This document shows positions 45,624 through 53,249 of a stretch of 64,000 nt of DNA, piece by piece; within the stretch, counting starts at the first letter, position 1, and every line of letters starts with the position of its first letter. The notes under the pieces were generated by a model. It did not search any database and was not told the origin of the DNA. It worked only from the letters and a program-made list of their open reading frames with translations. Origin of the DNA: Deinococcus arboris (GTDB lineage Bacteria; Deinococcota; Deinococci; Deinococcales; Deinococcaceae); contig NZ_WQLB01000011.1 in assembly GCF_009755355.1 (NCBI RefSeq), positions 65,169 through 129,168 of the forward strand. Direction: 5' to 3'. The position numbers and the translations under genes were made by a program.

Positions 45624-46821
45624 ACTCTGGCTTGGGCTCTTTGGGCCAGGCGAACCAGAAGGTGGCCCCCTGCTCGACCTTCCCCTCGCCCCAGGCCCGG
45701 CCCCCAAAGCGCTCACACAGGCGGCGCACGACCGCTAAGCCCAGCCCGGTGCCCTCATACTGCTCGGCTGGATGCAACCGGCCAAACAGCTCAAAGGCTT
45801 TCTCTTTCTGACGCATGTTAAAGCCAATGCCGTTGTCCTCAAGACCAATCCAGTATTCGCTCTGTGTCTCCTGTACCCGGAGCCGCAATTGAGTCTGTGG
45901 CCGCGTTCGGGTGAATTTCAGTGCATTGGCAAAGTATTCGTGGAGAATAATCTGGAAGACCTGATGGTCTCCGAGAAGGGTCGGCAGCAGGACGCTGGGC
46001 AGATGAATATCTCGGTCGCTTTGCAGTGGCTCCAGATCTTTGAGGACTTCCCGGAGCACCCGGTTTAGGTCCACCGGGCGCAGGCGCGCCCGGATCATCC
46101 GGGCCTGCATGTAGCCTTTCAAAGAGGTCAGCAGCCCCTGCGTGTGCTGCACGGCGGCGGCGACGTGGCCCAGTGACCGTTGGCGGTCGTCCGGTTCGGT
46201 TTGCCGCTCCAGCAAGGTCAGGAGGTTCTGGGCGCGGGTCAGGGCAGTGCCGAGTTCACGCTCGGCGACCAGCATCACGTCTCTGAATTCCTCGCCCAGC
46301 TGTCTGAACCTTGCGGTCTGGTGCCGCAGCTCTTGTTCCAGGCCCTGGGTCGTGGCCAGCAAGGTCTGGTGCGCCGCCTTGAACGCCGTGACGTCGGCGG
46401 CGCTGATCTGGCACAGCCGCACGCCATCCGCACGGACATGCAGGCTGGCGGTCAGCACCATCTCCAGCGGTTGCCCGTCTGGGCCAGCAAAGCTCACCTC
46501 ACTGTGGGGTGCGCCCTGACCACCCAGGACACGGCCCAGCAGTGACGTGAAGGCCGATTGACTGTCTGGCGTCACCGCGCCAACTAGGGGGCGCCCCCGC
46601 AGCAGCGCAGGAGTTGACCCCAGCAGCGCGGCGCCCTGGGCATTGACCTCCACGATGCGGCCCTGGTCACTGAGCAGAAAGGCTGGGTGTGGCGCGTCCT
46701 GAAAAAGTGCCCTGGCCTGTGCGGCCTCTGCCTGAAGGGCCTGCACCTCAGCCTCAAGCGCCCGGAGCTGCGTGACTGTTGCAGAGAGAAACGAGGGCGG
46801 TGCAGACGAATCGTAGGTCAT
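45622..46821 (-). CDS. PAS-domain sensor kinase lacking the phospho-acceptor histidine
   Basis: A soluble 399-aa protein: a coiled coil (about residues 10-40), a PAS domain (40-155), a second coiled coil, then a DHp-like region and a HATPase domain. In the DHp region the expected SHELRTPL is VAERELGTAL, with Arg188 in place of His. The ATPase domain looks intact: NALKFTR (N box), LEDNGIGF (G1), FELFGRLH (F) and GTGLGLAVVRRL (G2). It could phosphorylate another protein or act as a nucleotide-sensing scaffold. The ATG at 46821 has AGGTGA upstream; a longer frame from 46875 has none. No response regulator gene is nearby. Confidence 0.85.
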   Translation of the reverse strand: MTYDSSAPPSFLSATVTQLRALEAEVQALQAEAAQARALFQDAPHPAFLLSDQGRIVEVNAQGAALLGSTPALLRGRPLVGAVTPDSQSAFTSLLGRVLGGQGAPHSEVSFAGPDGQPLEMVLTASLHVRADGVRLCQISAADVTAFKAAHQTLLATTQGLEQELRHQTARFRQLGEEFRDVMLVAERELGTALTRAQNLLTLLERQTEPDDRQRSLGHVAAAVQHTQGLLTSLKGYMQARMIRARLRPVDLNRVLREVLKDLEPLQSDRDIHLPSVLLPTLLGDHQVFQIILHEYFANALKFTRTRPQTQLRLRVQETQSEYWIGLEDNGIGFNMRQKEKAFELFGRLHPAEQYEGTGLGLAVVRRLCERFGGRAWGEGKVEQGATFWFAWPKEPKPE

Positions 46822-46894
46822 AACGTCACCTGGGGCCAGCGGAGGGGGCTGAAGAGGAAGCAAAGGCCAGACCAAGCTCTGTAGGAAGAGTTAC

Positions 46895-46900
46895 ATAATA
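46895..46900 (-). promoter_or_regulatory. Candidate -10 box for the PAS kinase gene
   Basis: TATTAT on the minus strand, in an AT-rich pocket about 75 nt upstream of the ATG at 46821. No convincing -35 hexamer. Confidence 0.3.
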
Positions 46901-47398
46901 CGCGGTCGAGGGCGTGGACATCGGCCTGAACTTGCTGGCGGCCAGCCAGAGTGGCGAAAGAAAGAAGATTGAGGAAACCGGAGCGTCATCAAGACGCCCC
47001 GGACTGTTCGGGCAACTTCAGACTCGAACGGTTGTGTGGTTTGCGTTGACGCTGTCGCGCGCCAGACAGGCTCAGAAGCACTGCAGGTTGCGCGAGCGCG
47101 TCTAAAACTAGGGGATTCACACGGCTGGCTTCATTCGACTCATGCGCCTTTTCTGGAGGCGGATGTTGGGGAGAAGAGGGCGAGAGCCATGTCTTGGTCC
47201 ACTTTCGCTGAGGGCAAATGCGGTGTGGTCGCACCAAGATGAGCTTGAAGCCTGGAATTTGCAGCTCTCTCCTTGAAAAAGATGAAGAAAGATTAAGTAA
47301 AGGTGGGGTCTGTCGAGAGAGGTTAGGCTAGTGCTTTCCCGATTCATGGCCGCTGTAGCCGGCATCTGGCTGAAGATCTGGGAAGCAGTGTATGGGTG

Positions 47399-47431
47399 CC
47401 TGTAGCGGCCTCCTGACCTGAGCCGCACAGG
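47399..47431 (-). terminator. Hairpin after the LacI-type gene, probable terminator
   Basis: CCTGT-a-GCGG-c-CTC (47399-47412) pairs with GAG-CCGC-ACAGG (47420-47431), 12 bp with two bulges and a 7-nt loop. It lies 11 nt after the stop codon. There is no U tract on the minus strand, so it may protect the 3' end rather than terminate alone. Confidence 0.5.
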
Positions 47432-47442
47432 TAGCTCCCGCC

Positions 47443-48711
47443 TTACAGCGACTGGCGGTCCACCACCGTGGTGGGCACGACCTCAAAGGTATCTGGGCCG
47501 TGGCTGCTGCGGGGCGCCAGGGTCATATCGGCCACCAGCTGCGAGAGCGCGTCCATGTCATAGGCCACGGTGGTTAAAACAGGCTGGAGATAGCTCAGGA
47601 GGGGCTCGATGTTGTCGTAGCCCACCAGGCCGACCTCTCGGCCCAGCACCCAGTCGGGCCGCTCGGTTTCTAGGGAGTGCAGCAGCAGCCGGGCCGTGAG
47701 GTCTGACAGGCCCAGCACGGCCACCCGTTGCCGGCGTTCGCCGACCCAGAGGTCCAGTTCGGCCAGCAGCTCCTCGGTGATGGCGGTGCCGCGCCGCGCT
47801 CCCCGCACCTCCAGCGCGCCCGGCGTGGCGGCCAGCTGCTCGAACAGATCCGCTGCCTGATGCAGGGCCCGCTGACGCAGGGTAGAGACCGTCTGCGCGT
47901 GGTCATGCTCCGGGTTGACCCACATTCGCAGCTCTGGTCTTGGCCCAAAATGACTGTTCAGGACGCGCGCCAGGCCCTCCAGCCGCGCGCCGGGAAACCA
48001 GTGGTCGGGGCTGAAGTATCCCAGGTGCAGCAGGTCGTAGCCGCTGTCCAGCGCGCGCTGAATCAGGTCTTCAGATGCGCTGACCCAGTCCGGGGCTACG
48101 CTGGGCAGCCCTTCATACCGGCCGATCAGCACCGCTTGCCGGCCAGTGGCCGCCAGCAGCGTCGCCTGATGCCGGGTGTGCCGGCCCTCCCACAGCACCA
48201 CGCTGCTCGTGACGCCGGACTGCGCCAGTTCGGGCAGGGCGCGGTCGCTGGTAATGGGTGTAATGACAGGGTGGCGCTCGCGCTGCAAGAACGTCCTCAT
48301 CAGGTACAGGAGCATCTGGGCGTGGTACGGGTTAAACAGCTGCTCGATATCCACACACAGCGCAACAATCGGGCTGCCGTGGCTGCGCCGGGCCTGGGCC
48401 ACCAGGTCGGGGGTATAGCCCAGCCGGTCGGCTTCATCTTCAATGCGGCGCAGCAGGTCGGGCCGCACCAGATGCCGCGCGTCCGGCCGGTAGGCGCGGT
48501 TCACGGTGGCGACCGAGGTATTGGCCGCCATCGCCACGCGGTCACGCGCGCTGATGGTGTAGCGCAGCGCTGCGGCGCTGGTCCTGACCCGTTCCAGGGT
48601 CTCGGGTGGCATGGTGCCCCGCAGGGCCAGCGCCTCACGCACCTGATGGGTGGAGAGGCCCGCGTGTTGAGCGATCCGCTCCACATCCCGGTTGGAAATC
48701 GACTTTTTCAT
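47443..48711 (-). CDS. LacI-family regulator with two tandem HTH domains
   Basis: A 422-aa transcription factor, about 80 residues longer than a normal LacI protein. The extra length is a second DNA-binding domain. Residues 5-50 (SNRDVERIAQHAGLSTHQVR, then PPETLERVRTSAAALRY) and residues 54-105 (SARDRVAMAANTSVATVNR, then RPDLLRRIEDEADRLGYTPD) both fit the LacI helix-turn-helix plus hinge pattern. The periplasmic-binding-protein-like ligand domain follows (IVALCVDIEQLFNPYHAQML to VGLVGYDNIEPLLSYLQPVLTTV). The binding pocket does not reveal the ligand. GGAGGGG precedes the ATG. The gene diverges from the second polysaccharide operon, so control of that operon is plausible. Confidence 0.88.
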   Translation of the reverse strand: MKKSISNRDVERIAQHAGLSTHQVREALALRGTMPPETLERVRTSAAALRYTISARDRVAMAANTSVATVNRAYRPDARHLVRPDLLRRIEDEADRLGYTPDLVAQARRSHGSPIVALCVDIEQLFNPYHAQMLLYLMRTFLQRERHPVITPITSDRALPELAQSGVTSSVVLWEGRHTRHQATLLAATGRQAVLIGRYEGLPSVAPDWVSASEDLIQRALDSGYDLLHLGYFSPDHWFPGARLEGLARVLNSHFGPRPELRMWVNPEHDHAQTVSTLRQRALHQAADLFEQLAATPGALEVRGARRGTAITEELLAELDLWVGERRQRVAVLGLSDLTARLLLHSLETERPDWVLGREVGLVGYDNIEPLLSYLQPVLTTVAYDMDALSQLVADMTLAPRSSHGPDTFEVVPTTVVDRQSL

Positions 48712-49216
48712 GCGGCCCCTCCGGCTCTGCGCAGGCAGAGAACCCTGGTATTGACCTCTGAATGTTCGTCTGTTGCCCTGCAGCGGCCCGGTGGCCAGCG
48801 GCAGTCCCTACGGTGACGTTCAGCTCCGCTGACGTCATCTCAACCACGGCAGGTTGTGGACATCAGTTAGGCATACGGAAGCCTCAACGTCAAATCTGTC
48901 CATGAAGTTTCTCACCTTATGTAAAAGATGAATAAACTCTCTATGGTCGCGCTTGTTCCGGTCGCGTTTGGCTTAGGAATTTGGCGTCTCAGAGGGAAGT
49001 CTTCCGCTTTCGTACGCCGAAAAGAACTATGATCCCGAGCACTTAAATCCTTTCGAAGATGAGAGTCACAGACCTTTTCCGCTCAAGAGAAACATGGATT
49101 TAGGCCTGCTGAGCGACTGCTTCTCAGTGTGGTCACCTCCCATCATGAGCGGTATCTCATTTGTCTCGTCCCAGTGCCGGGCCAGTGGTTCAGGCGCTGT
49201 GGTCCAAGGAGGACGT
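48712..49216. promoter_or_regulatory. Divergent regulatory region before the second polysaccharide operon
   Basis: No gene is visible in 505 bp. Marks of regulation are a near-palindrome at 48815-48836 (GACG-t-TCAGC, TCC, GCTGACGTC), and a direct repeat GGTCGCG[C/T]TTG at 48945-48955 and 48960-48970 with 15-bp period. A small palindrome GGAAGTCTTCC lies near 48995, and a -10-like TATGAT at 49028-49033. The frame extending the next gene upstream to 49094 has no ribosome-binding site. Confidence 0.4.
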
Positions 49217-49678
49217 ATGAACCAAAGGAACGGAGCGCTTCTTGCCGTGCTGGCGATGGCTTCGGTGGCGGCGGCCTCGCCGCTGACAGGCGGCGCGCAG
49301 ACTCTGGTCATGCGTCTGGCCCGGGCCGGAGACGTGTCCATGACGGGCGTGCGGTGGACCGAAGACGGCACCACCAAGGTCGTGTCCCGCGCATTTAACG
49401 CCCAGAAATACTGCCTGACAGAGCCGACCCTGAATCTGCTCCAGCGTCAGCCCACCAACGTGGGGGTGCAGGCCATGGTGTTTCTGGAGTTCCGCTGCGT
49501 CAACCGCATTCAGGGCAAGGCCCTCACGCCAGAACTGGCTCTCGCGTTTCTGCGCAGCGTCGGGTATACGGTCAGTGGCTCTAACCTGCTGACCAACCTG
49601 CTCAATAACCCGCCAGCCGCCAACGCCCTGGCCACCGCCAGTCAGACTGCGGTGACGCCCATGACCCCCCGCAACTGA
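49217..49678 (+). CDS. Small secreted protein of unknown function, first gene of the polysaccharide operon
   Basis: A 153-aa exported protein. AAGGAGG lies 4 nt before the ATG, and residues 1-21 form a clear Sec signal (GALLAVLAMASVAAASP). The mature domain has two cysteines (KYCLTEP and EFRCVN) that could pair, with a predicted beta-rich region (TLVMRLARAGDVSMTGVRWTE). A helical stretch, TPELALAFLRSVGYTVSG, follows. I do not recognise a family. As leader of an operon of polymerase, Wzz/kinase, flippase and glycosyltransferases, with a 1-nt gap to the TPR gene, it probably works in polymer export or attachment outside the membrane. Confidence 0.75.
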   Translation: MNQRNGALLAVLAMASVAAASPLTGGAQTLVMRLARAGDVSMTGVRWTEDGTTKVVSRAFNAQKYCLTEPTLNLLQRQPTNVGVQAMVFLEFRCVNRIQGKALTPELALAFLRSVGYTVSGSNLLTNLLNNPPAANALATASQTAVTPMTPRN

Positions 49679-49679
49679 G

Positions 49680-50243
49680 GTGACGCTGCCCCGACCCCTC
49701 GCCTTGGTCACGGCTGGCCTGATGCTGACCGGAACGGCCGCGCTGTGTAGCGTGGCCGTTCAAGGTTATCTGGCCAGCCGTGCCCGCGACCAGGCCGAAG
49801 CCCTGCGCCAGAACGGTGAGTACGACCAGGCCTGGAGCATTCTGGAAGCGGCGCTGCGGCGCACGCCTGCCTCGGCCGAGCTGTGGGCGGAACTGGGGCA
49901 GACCTACCGCGCCGCCTGGTTTTTTCGCCTGAAGCCCGAGCTGCTGACCTCGGCCCTGACAGCCTACGAGCGGGCGTCGGCCCTGAATCCTCTGAGCGCC
50001 ACGGCACCCGCAGAACTGGCCCGCACCCTGGCCCTCTCTGGGGCCTACCGTCAGGCCAATCAGGCGTATCTGCGCGCCCTGGTCAACGACCCCCGGAATC
50101 CGGGGCTGCTGGTGGACCGCGCCCAGACCCTCGAAAAGCTGGGGCAACCCTCGGCGGCCCTCAAGGTCTACCGCGCCGCCGCCCACATCAAACCCAATGA
50201 GTATTCACAGGCCGCCGAGGAGCGGCTCAGGAGCGGCCCGTGA
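49680..50243 (+). CDS. Membrane-anchored TPR protein
   Basis: A 187-aa protein with one N-terminal transmembrane helix (about residues 7-30) followed by three to four tetratricopeptide-like repeats: QAEALRQNGEYDQAWSILEAALR, AELARTLALSGAYRQANQAYLRAL and RAQTLEKLGQPSAALKVYRAA. The repeats probably face outwards and bind a partner of the assembly complex. Many O-antigen ligase/polymerase-like proteins carry such repeats fused to their C-terminus; here they are separate, and the next gene encodes just such an enzyme, overlapping by 4 bp (GTGA). The GTG start has no strong ribosome-binding site, so translation may depend on the upstream gene. Confidence 0.8.
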   Translation: MTLPRPLALVTAGLMLTGTAALCSVAVQGYLASRARDQAEALRQNGEYDQAWSILEAALRRTPASAELWAELGQTYRAAWFFRLKPELLTSALTAYERASALNPLSATAPAELARTLALSGAYRQANQAYLRALVNDPRNPGLLVDRAQTLEKLGQPSAALKVYRAAAHIKPNEYSQAAEERLRSGP

Positions 50244-51601
50244 CCACCCTGAATCCCAGCCTGCCCCGCGTCCTCGAATGGGCCTCTCTGGCGGCCCTGT
50301 GGGCTTTCGTGGCCTGGGGGCCGCTGGCCCAGGGCAGCGCCTTTTCTGGTGGCCGGGCCGGGCTGACGGTGCTGGGCCTGCTGGCCGGCGGCCTTTACCT
50401 GGCGGCCCTGACCCTCTCGTCGGCCCCTGGCCAGGGCTGGCGGTCCCCCTGGACCCTGTGCCTCTGGGCCCTGCTGGCCTGGGTGGGCCTGAGCGTGTTA
50501 CGCGCGCCTGCCAACGCCGTCCAGCAGGGCCTGTTACTGGCCAGTGTCCTGCTCGCGGCCCATGCGGCGCGTGGCCTGCTGGTCTCAGCGCGGCGGCGCC
50601 AGGCCTTTGGCCTCTGGCTGATGGCAGTGGTGGCGGTCATGGCGGCTTACGTGGCTGTTCAGCATCTGGGCGGCGGCTGGACCTTGCAGGTTGACCCGGC
50701 CACCCTCAGCGGCACCTACTACCACCCCAGTCACTACACCGGTTTCGTGACGCTGGCCCTGCCGGTGTGCGTCTGGGCGCTGGCGCAGGGCCCGCAGTGG
50801 TGGCTGCGCGGCGCCGGCTTGGTGGCGGGGCTCATCCTGACCGCTTCCCTGCTGCTGACCAATTCCTCCAGTCTTCCCACCGCGCTGCTGGCCGGCGCCC
50901 TGGCGGCTGTTGTGGCCGTGTGGCGGCGCCAGCGCCGCTGGGGTCAGCTGGCCGCTGCCGCCCTGCTGCTGGGGGTGGGCGCCGGCACCCTGCTGCTGGC
51001 CACCCCCCAGGGGCGTCAGGCGCTGGACCGGGCGATGGGGGGCATTCAGACCAAAAGTGTGGACCGCTTTCTGATCGAGCGGGGCAAGCTCTGGGCCATG
51101 GACGCGCAGGCGGCGCAGGCGGCGCCCATCACCGGGGTAGGGCCTGGCAACTTCGTCGCCTTTATTCCCCGTTTCCGGCCAGCCCAGGCCGAAGGGCCCA
51201 ATGACCTCGCCTTTAACTTCGTGAATTACGCCCACAACGACTACTATCAGCTCGCCATCGAGCTGGGCTGGACCGGCCTGGCCCTGTACGCGCTGCTGCT
51301 GGTCCTGACCCTGGCCGCCGCGCCCCTTCAAGACGCCCTGGGCGCCTCGCTGCTGGCGGGCGTGGCGGCCCTGTGGTTGTCGGGGATCTGGGACGCCCAC
51401 GCCACCGTCGTGCCCGGCACCATGGCCTGGGCCTGGGTGGCGTACGGGCTGGTGGCGGCGCGGGCCGTCAGGGTTGCCAGGTCACACGCCGTTCCAGCCG
51501 AGCCGGTCCCTGAGCCGCGCCGCCGTCGGCCGGGCGGGGCCACGCCGGACCCAAGCCTGCTGACCCTTGGGCCCGCCGCAGGAGGAAAGGCGCATGAATG
51601 A
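50240..51601 (+). CDS. O-antigen ligase/polymerase family membrane protein (Wzy/WaaL-like)
   Basis: A 453-aa membrane protein with about eleven helices. After a large outside loop it contains GVGPGNFVAFIPRF and then VNYAHNDYYQLAIELGWTGLALY, the HND-x6-E-x-G signature of the Wzy_C/WaaL family. It should either polymerise lipid-linked repeat units or ligate finished chains to an acceptor. The start is a GTG overlapping the TPR gene. The end overlaps the next start at 51594, so expression is coupled. A second membrane protein of the same general type lies at 54519, so the two may divide polymerase and ligase roles. Confidence 0.88.
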   Translation: MTTLNPSLPRVLEWASLAALWAFVAWGPLAQGSAFSGGRAGLTVLGLLAGGLYLAALTLSSAPGQGWRSPWTLCLWALLAWVGLSVLRAPANAVQQGLLLASVLLAAHAARGLLVSARRRQAFGLWLMAVVAVMAAYVAVQHLGGGWTLQVDPATLSGTYYHPSHYTGFVTLALPVCVWALAQGPQWWLRGAGLVAGLILTASLLLTNSSSLPTALLAGALAAVVAVWRRQRRWGQLAAAALLLGVGAGTLLLATPQGRQALDRAMGGIQTKSVDRFLIERGKLWAMDAQAAQAAPITGVGPGNFVAFIPRFRPAQAEGPNDLAFNFVNYAHNDYYQLAIELGWTGLALYALLLVLTLAAAPLQDALGASLLAGVAALWLSGIWDAHATVVPGTMAWAWVAYGLVAARAVRVARSHAVPAEPVPEPRRRRPGGATPDPSLLTLGPAAGGKAHE

Positions 51602-53249
51602 CCGGACCGCACCAGATGTCATTGACCTGACCCGTTCGCTTCAGGTGCTCAAGCGGTCGGCCTGGGTGATCGCGCTGTCGGCCGCTGTGGTGGGCGTGTC
51701 CACCTACGCCTATTTCAAGCAGCAGACGCCTCTCTACAAGGCCAGCACCATGATCGTTTCGACCGGCAACCAGACTGGCAACCAGACGGTCAACCAGACC
51801 CTGGTCAGCGCGCCGCCGCTGCCGTCCGGCGCCCTGCAAGGGGCGCTGCTGAATTTGAATGTGCTGCGCACCATCAACGCCGGGCTTCAGAAGGTAACGG
51901 GCCTGACCCCCGAGGCGCGCGCCGCCCTCCAGCGCAAGCTGCTTAATGAGGCCGCCGCTGGCCGATCCAGCACCGTGCGGGCGGCGGGCGACGTGGACAT
52001 GTACGGCAACGGCATTTACACCATCAGTGCCCGGCACCCCAACCCCCGCGTGGCGGCGCAACTGGCCAATCTAGCCACCAGCGCCCTGATTACCTGGGAC
52101 GCCCAGCGCGGTCTCGTGAAGGTCAGCTCGGCGCGCGAGGCGCTGGAAGTCCAGCTGCGCGACACGGAAACGCGGCTGGCGCGGCTGGGGCCAGTGGGCA
52201 CGACCCCCACCCGCGAGCAGCTGACCCTGCTGAATCAGCAGTCCGTGCGCACCAATGACCTGAACAACCTGCGCGCCCTGGAACGGGCTGTGGTGGGGTC
52301 GCTGGCGCTGGTGGCCCAGGCGGTCACGCCCCTGAAACCAGTGTCGCCTCAGCCTACGCGCAACGCGGCGGTGGCGGGTCTGTTTGCCCTGCTGGCGGCC
52401 ACGGCCCTGATTCTGCTGCGGTCCTCGCTGTCACGGACGGTGTCCTCGGACATCGACCTGCGCGGCATGCACCTGCGGCTGCTGGGCGAGGTGCCCCGGC
52501 TGCGCGTCGTGAAAAAAGGCCAGTCGGTGCTCACCATGATGCACAAGGGCAAGGGCGCCGACAGCGTGACCTTTCTGGCCAGCAACATCCGGGGCCGCCT
52601 GGGTCAGCAGCCCAAAACCGTGATGGTGACCTCGCTGCTGCCCGGCGACGGTAAATCCACGCTGGTGGCCGGCCTGGCGGGCAGCTTTGCGGCGGGTGGC
52701 CTGCGCACCCTGCTGATTGAGGCAGACGTGCGGCACCCGACCCAGCGCGCCCTCTGGGGCCTGGCAGCCGAAACCGCCAGCTGGGTCAACCTGCCCCAGG
52801 CCGCGCCCTTTCCCGGCGAGGAAGCCCGCGCCCTTCAGGCCGCGCTGCGGAACCCCGAGGCTGCCCAGGCCCGGCGCCTGACCGACCAGCTGCATCTGGT
52901 GGTTACGGCGCCCCACGAAGGCGGCGCCACCCGGCTGCCCACTGAGGCTTTCCGCGCCGCCCTGCACACCTGGTCTCAGGGCTACGACGTGGTGCTGGTG
53001 GACGCGCCGCCGGCCCTGGCCATTTCTGACCCCCTGGAGCTGGCTTCAATGGTCAGCGGCGTCCTGATTGTGCTGGAGCCGGGCAAGGCCAATATGTCCG
53101 GCGTGCAGCGGCTGCTGGACACCCTGGAACTGGCCAGCGCCACTGTGATCGGGGTGGCGTTCAATAAGATCGATCCCCGTCACATGGCCACCGCCTACGG
53201 GTACGGCTACGGCTACCGGCCCAGTGGGCTGCCGGCGGAACATGCATGA
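51594..53249 (+). CDS. Wzz-type chain-length regulator fused to bacterial tyrosine kinase (BY-kinase)
   Basis: A 551-aa polysaccharide co-polymerase. The Wzz domain has two membrane helices (about residues 25-42 and 255-275) around an external region. The cytoplasmic BY-kinase has Walker A LLPGDGKSTLVAGLAGSFA, Walker A' LLIEADVRHP and Walker B DVVLVDAPP. The tail AYGYGYGYR gives four clustered tyrosines as likely autophosphorylation sites. The start is the ATG at 51594 behind GGAGGAAA. Phosphorylation cycles of such kinases set polymer length and can act on Ugd. Near the first helix a 12-bp unit is repeated three times, giving TGNQ-TGNQ-TVNQ. Confidence 0.94.
   Translation: MNDRTAPDVIDLTRSLQVLKRSAWVIALSAAVVGVSTYAYFKQQTPLYKASTMIVSTGNQTGNQTVNQTLVSAPPLPSGALQGALLNLNVLRTINAGLQKVTGLTPEARAALQRKLLNEAAAGRSSTVRAAGDVDMYGNGIYTISARHPNPRVAAQLANLATSALITWDAQRGLVKVSSAREALEVQLRDTETRLARLGPVGTTPTREQLTLLNQQSVRTNDLNNLRALERAVVGSLALVAQAVTPLKPVSPQPTRNAAVAGLFALLAATALILLRSSLSRTVSSDIDLRGMHLRLLGEVPRLRVVKKGQSVLTMMHKGKGADSVTFLASNIRGRLGQQPKTVMVTSLLPGDGKSTLVAGLAGSFAAGGLRTLLIEADVRHPTQRALWGLAAETASWVNLPQAAPFPGEEARALQAALRNPEAAQARRLTDQLHLVVTAPHEGGATRLPTEAFRAALHTWSQGYDVVLVDAPPALAISDPLELASMVSGVLIVLEPGKANMSGVQRLLDTLELASATVIGVAFNKIDPRHMATAYGYGYGYRPSGLPAEHA
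51762..51797 (+). repeat. Three 12-bp tandem repeats inside the BY-kinase gene
   Basis: Units of the form AC[C/T/G]G[G/T]CAACCAG occur three times head to tail and encode TGNQ, TGNQ and TVNQ in the external part of the Wzz domain. Copy number could vary by slippage without changing the frame. Confidence 0.75.

Larger units (their letters stand above)
46822..47442. other. Intergenic region between the PAS kinase and lacI-type genes
   Basis: About 620 bp with no credible gene. It contains a -10-like TATTAT on the minus strand (46895-46900), about 75 nt before the kinase ATG. It also holds a hairpin (46978-47002, core GCGTC/GACGC) and, next to the lacI-type stop, a longer hairpin annotated separately. 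Small frames here (for example GTG 46914 to 47105) have no ribosome-binding site or protein-like composition. Confidence 0.45.

Noticed and set aside
46914..47105. 63-codon plus-strand frame between kinase and regulator genes
   Set aside because: GTG start without ribosome-binding site, no family resemblance, and a hairpin inside it.
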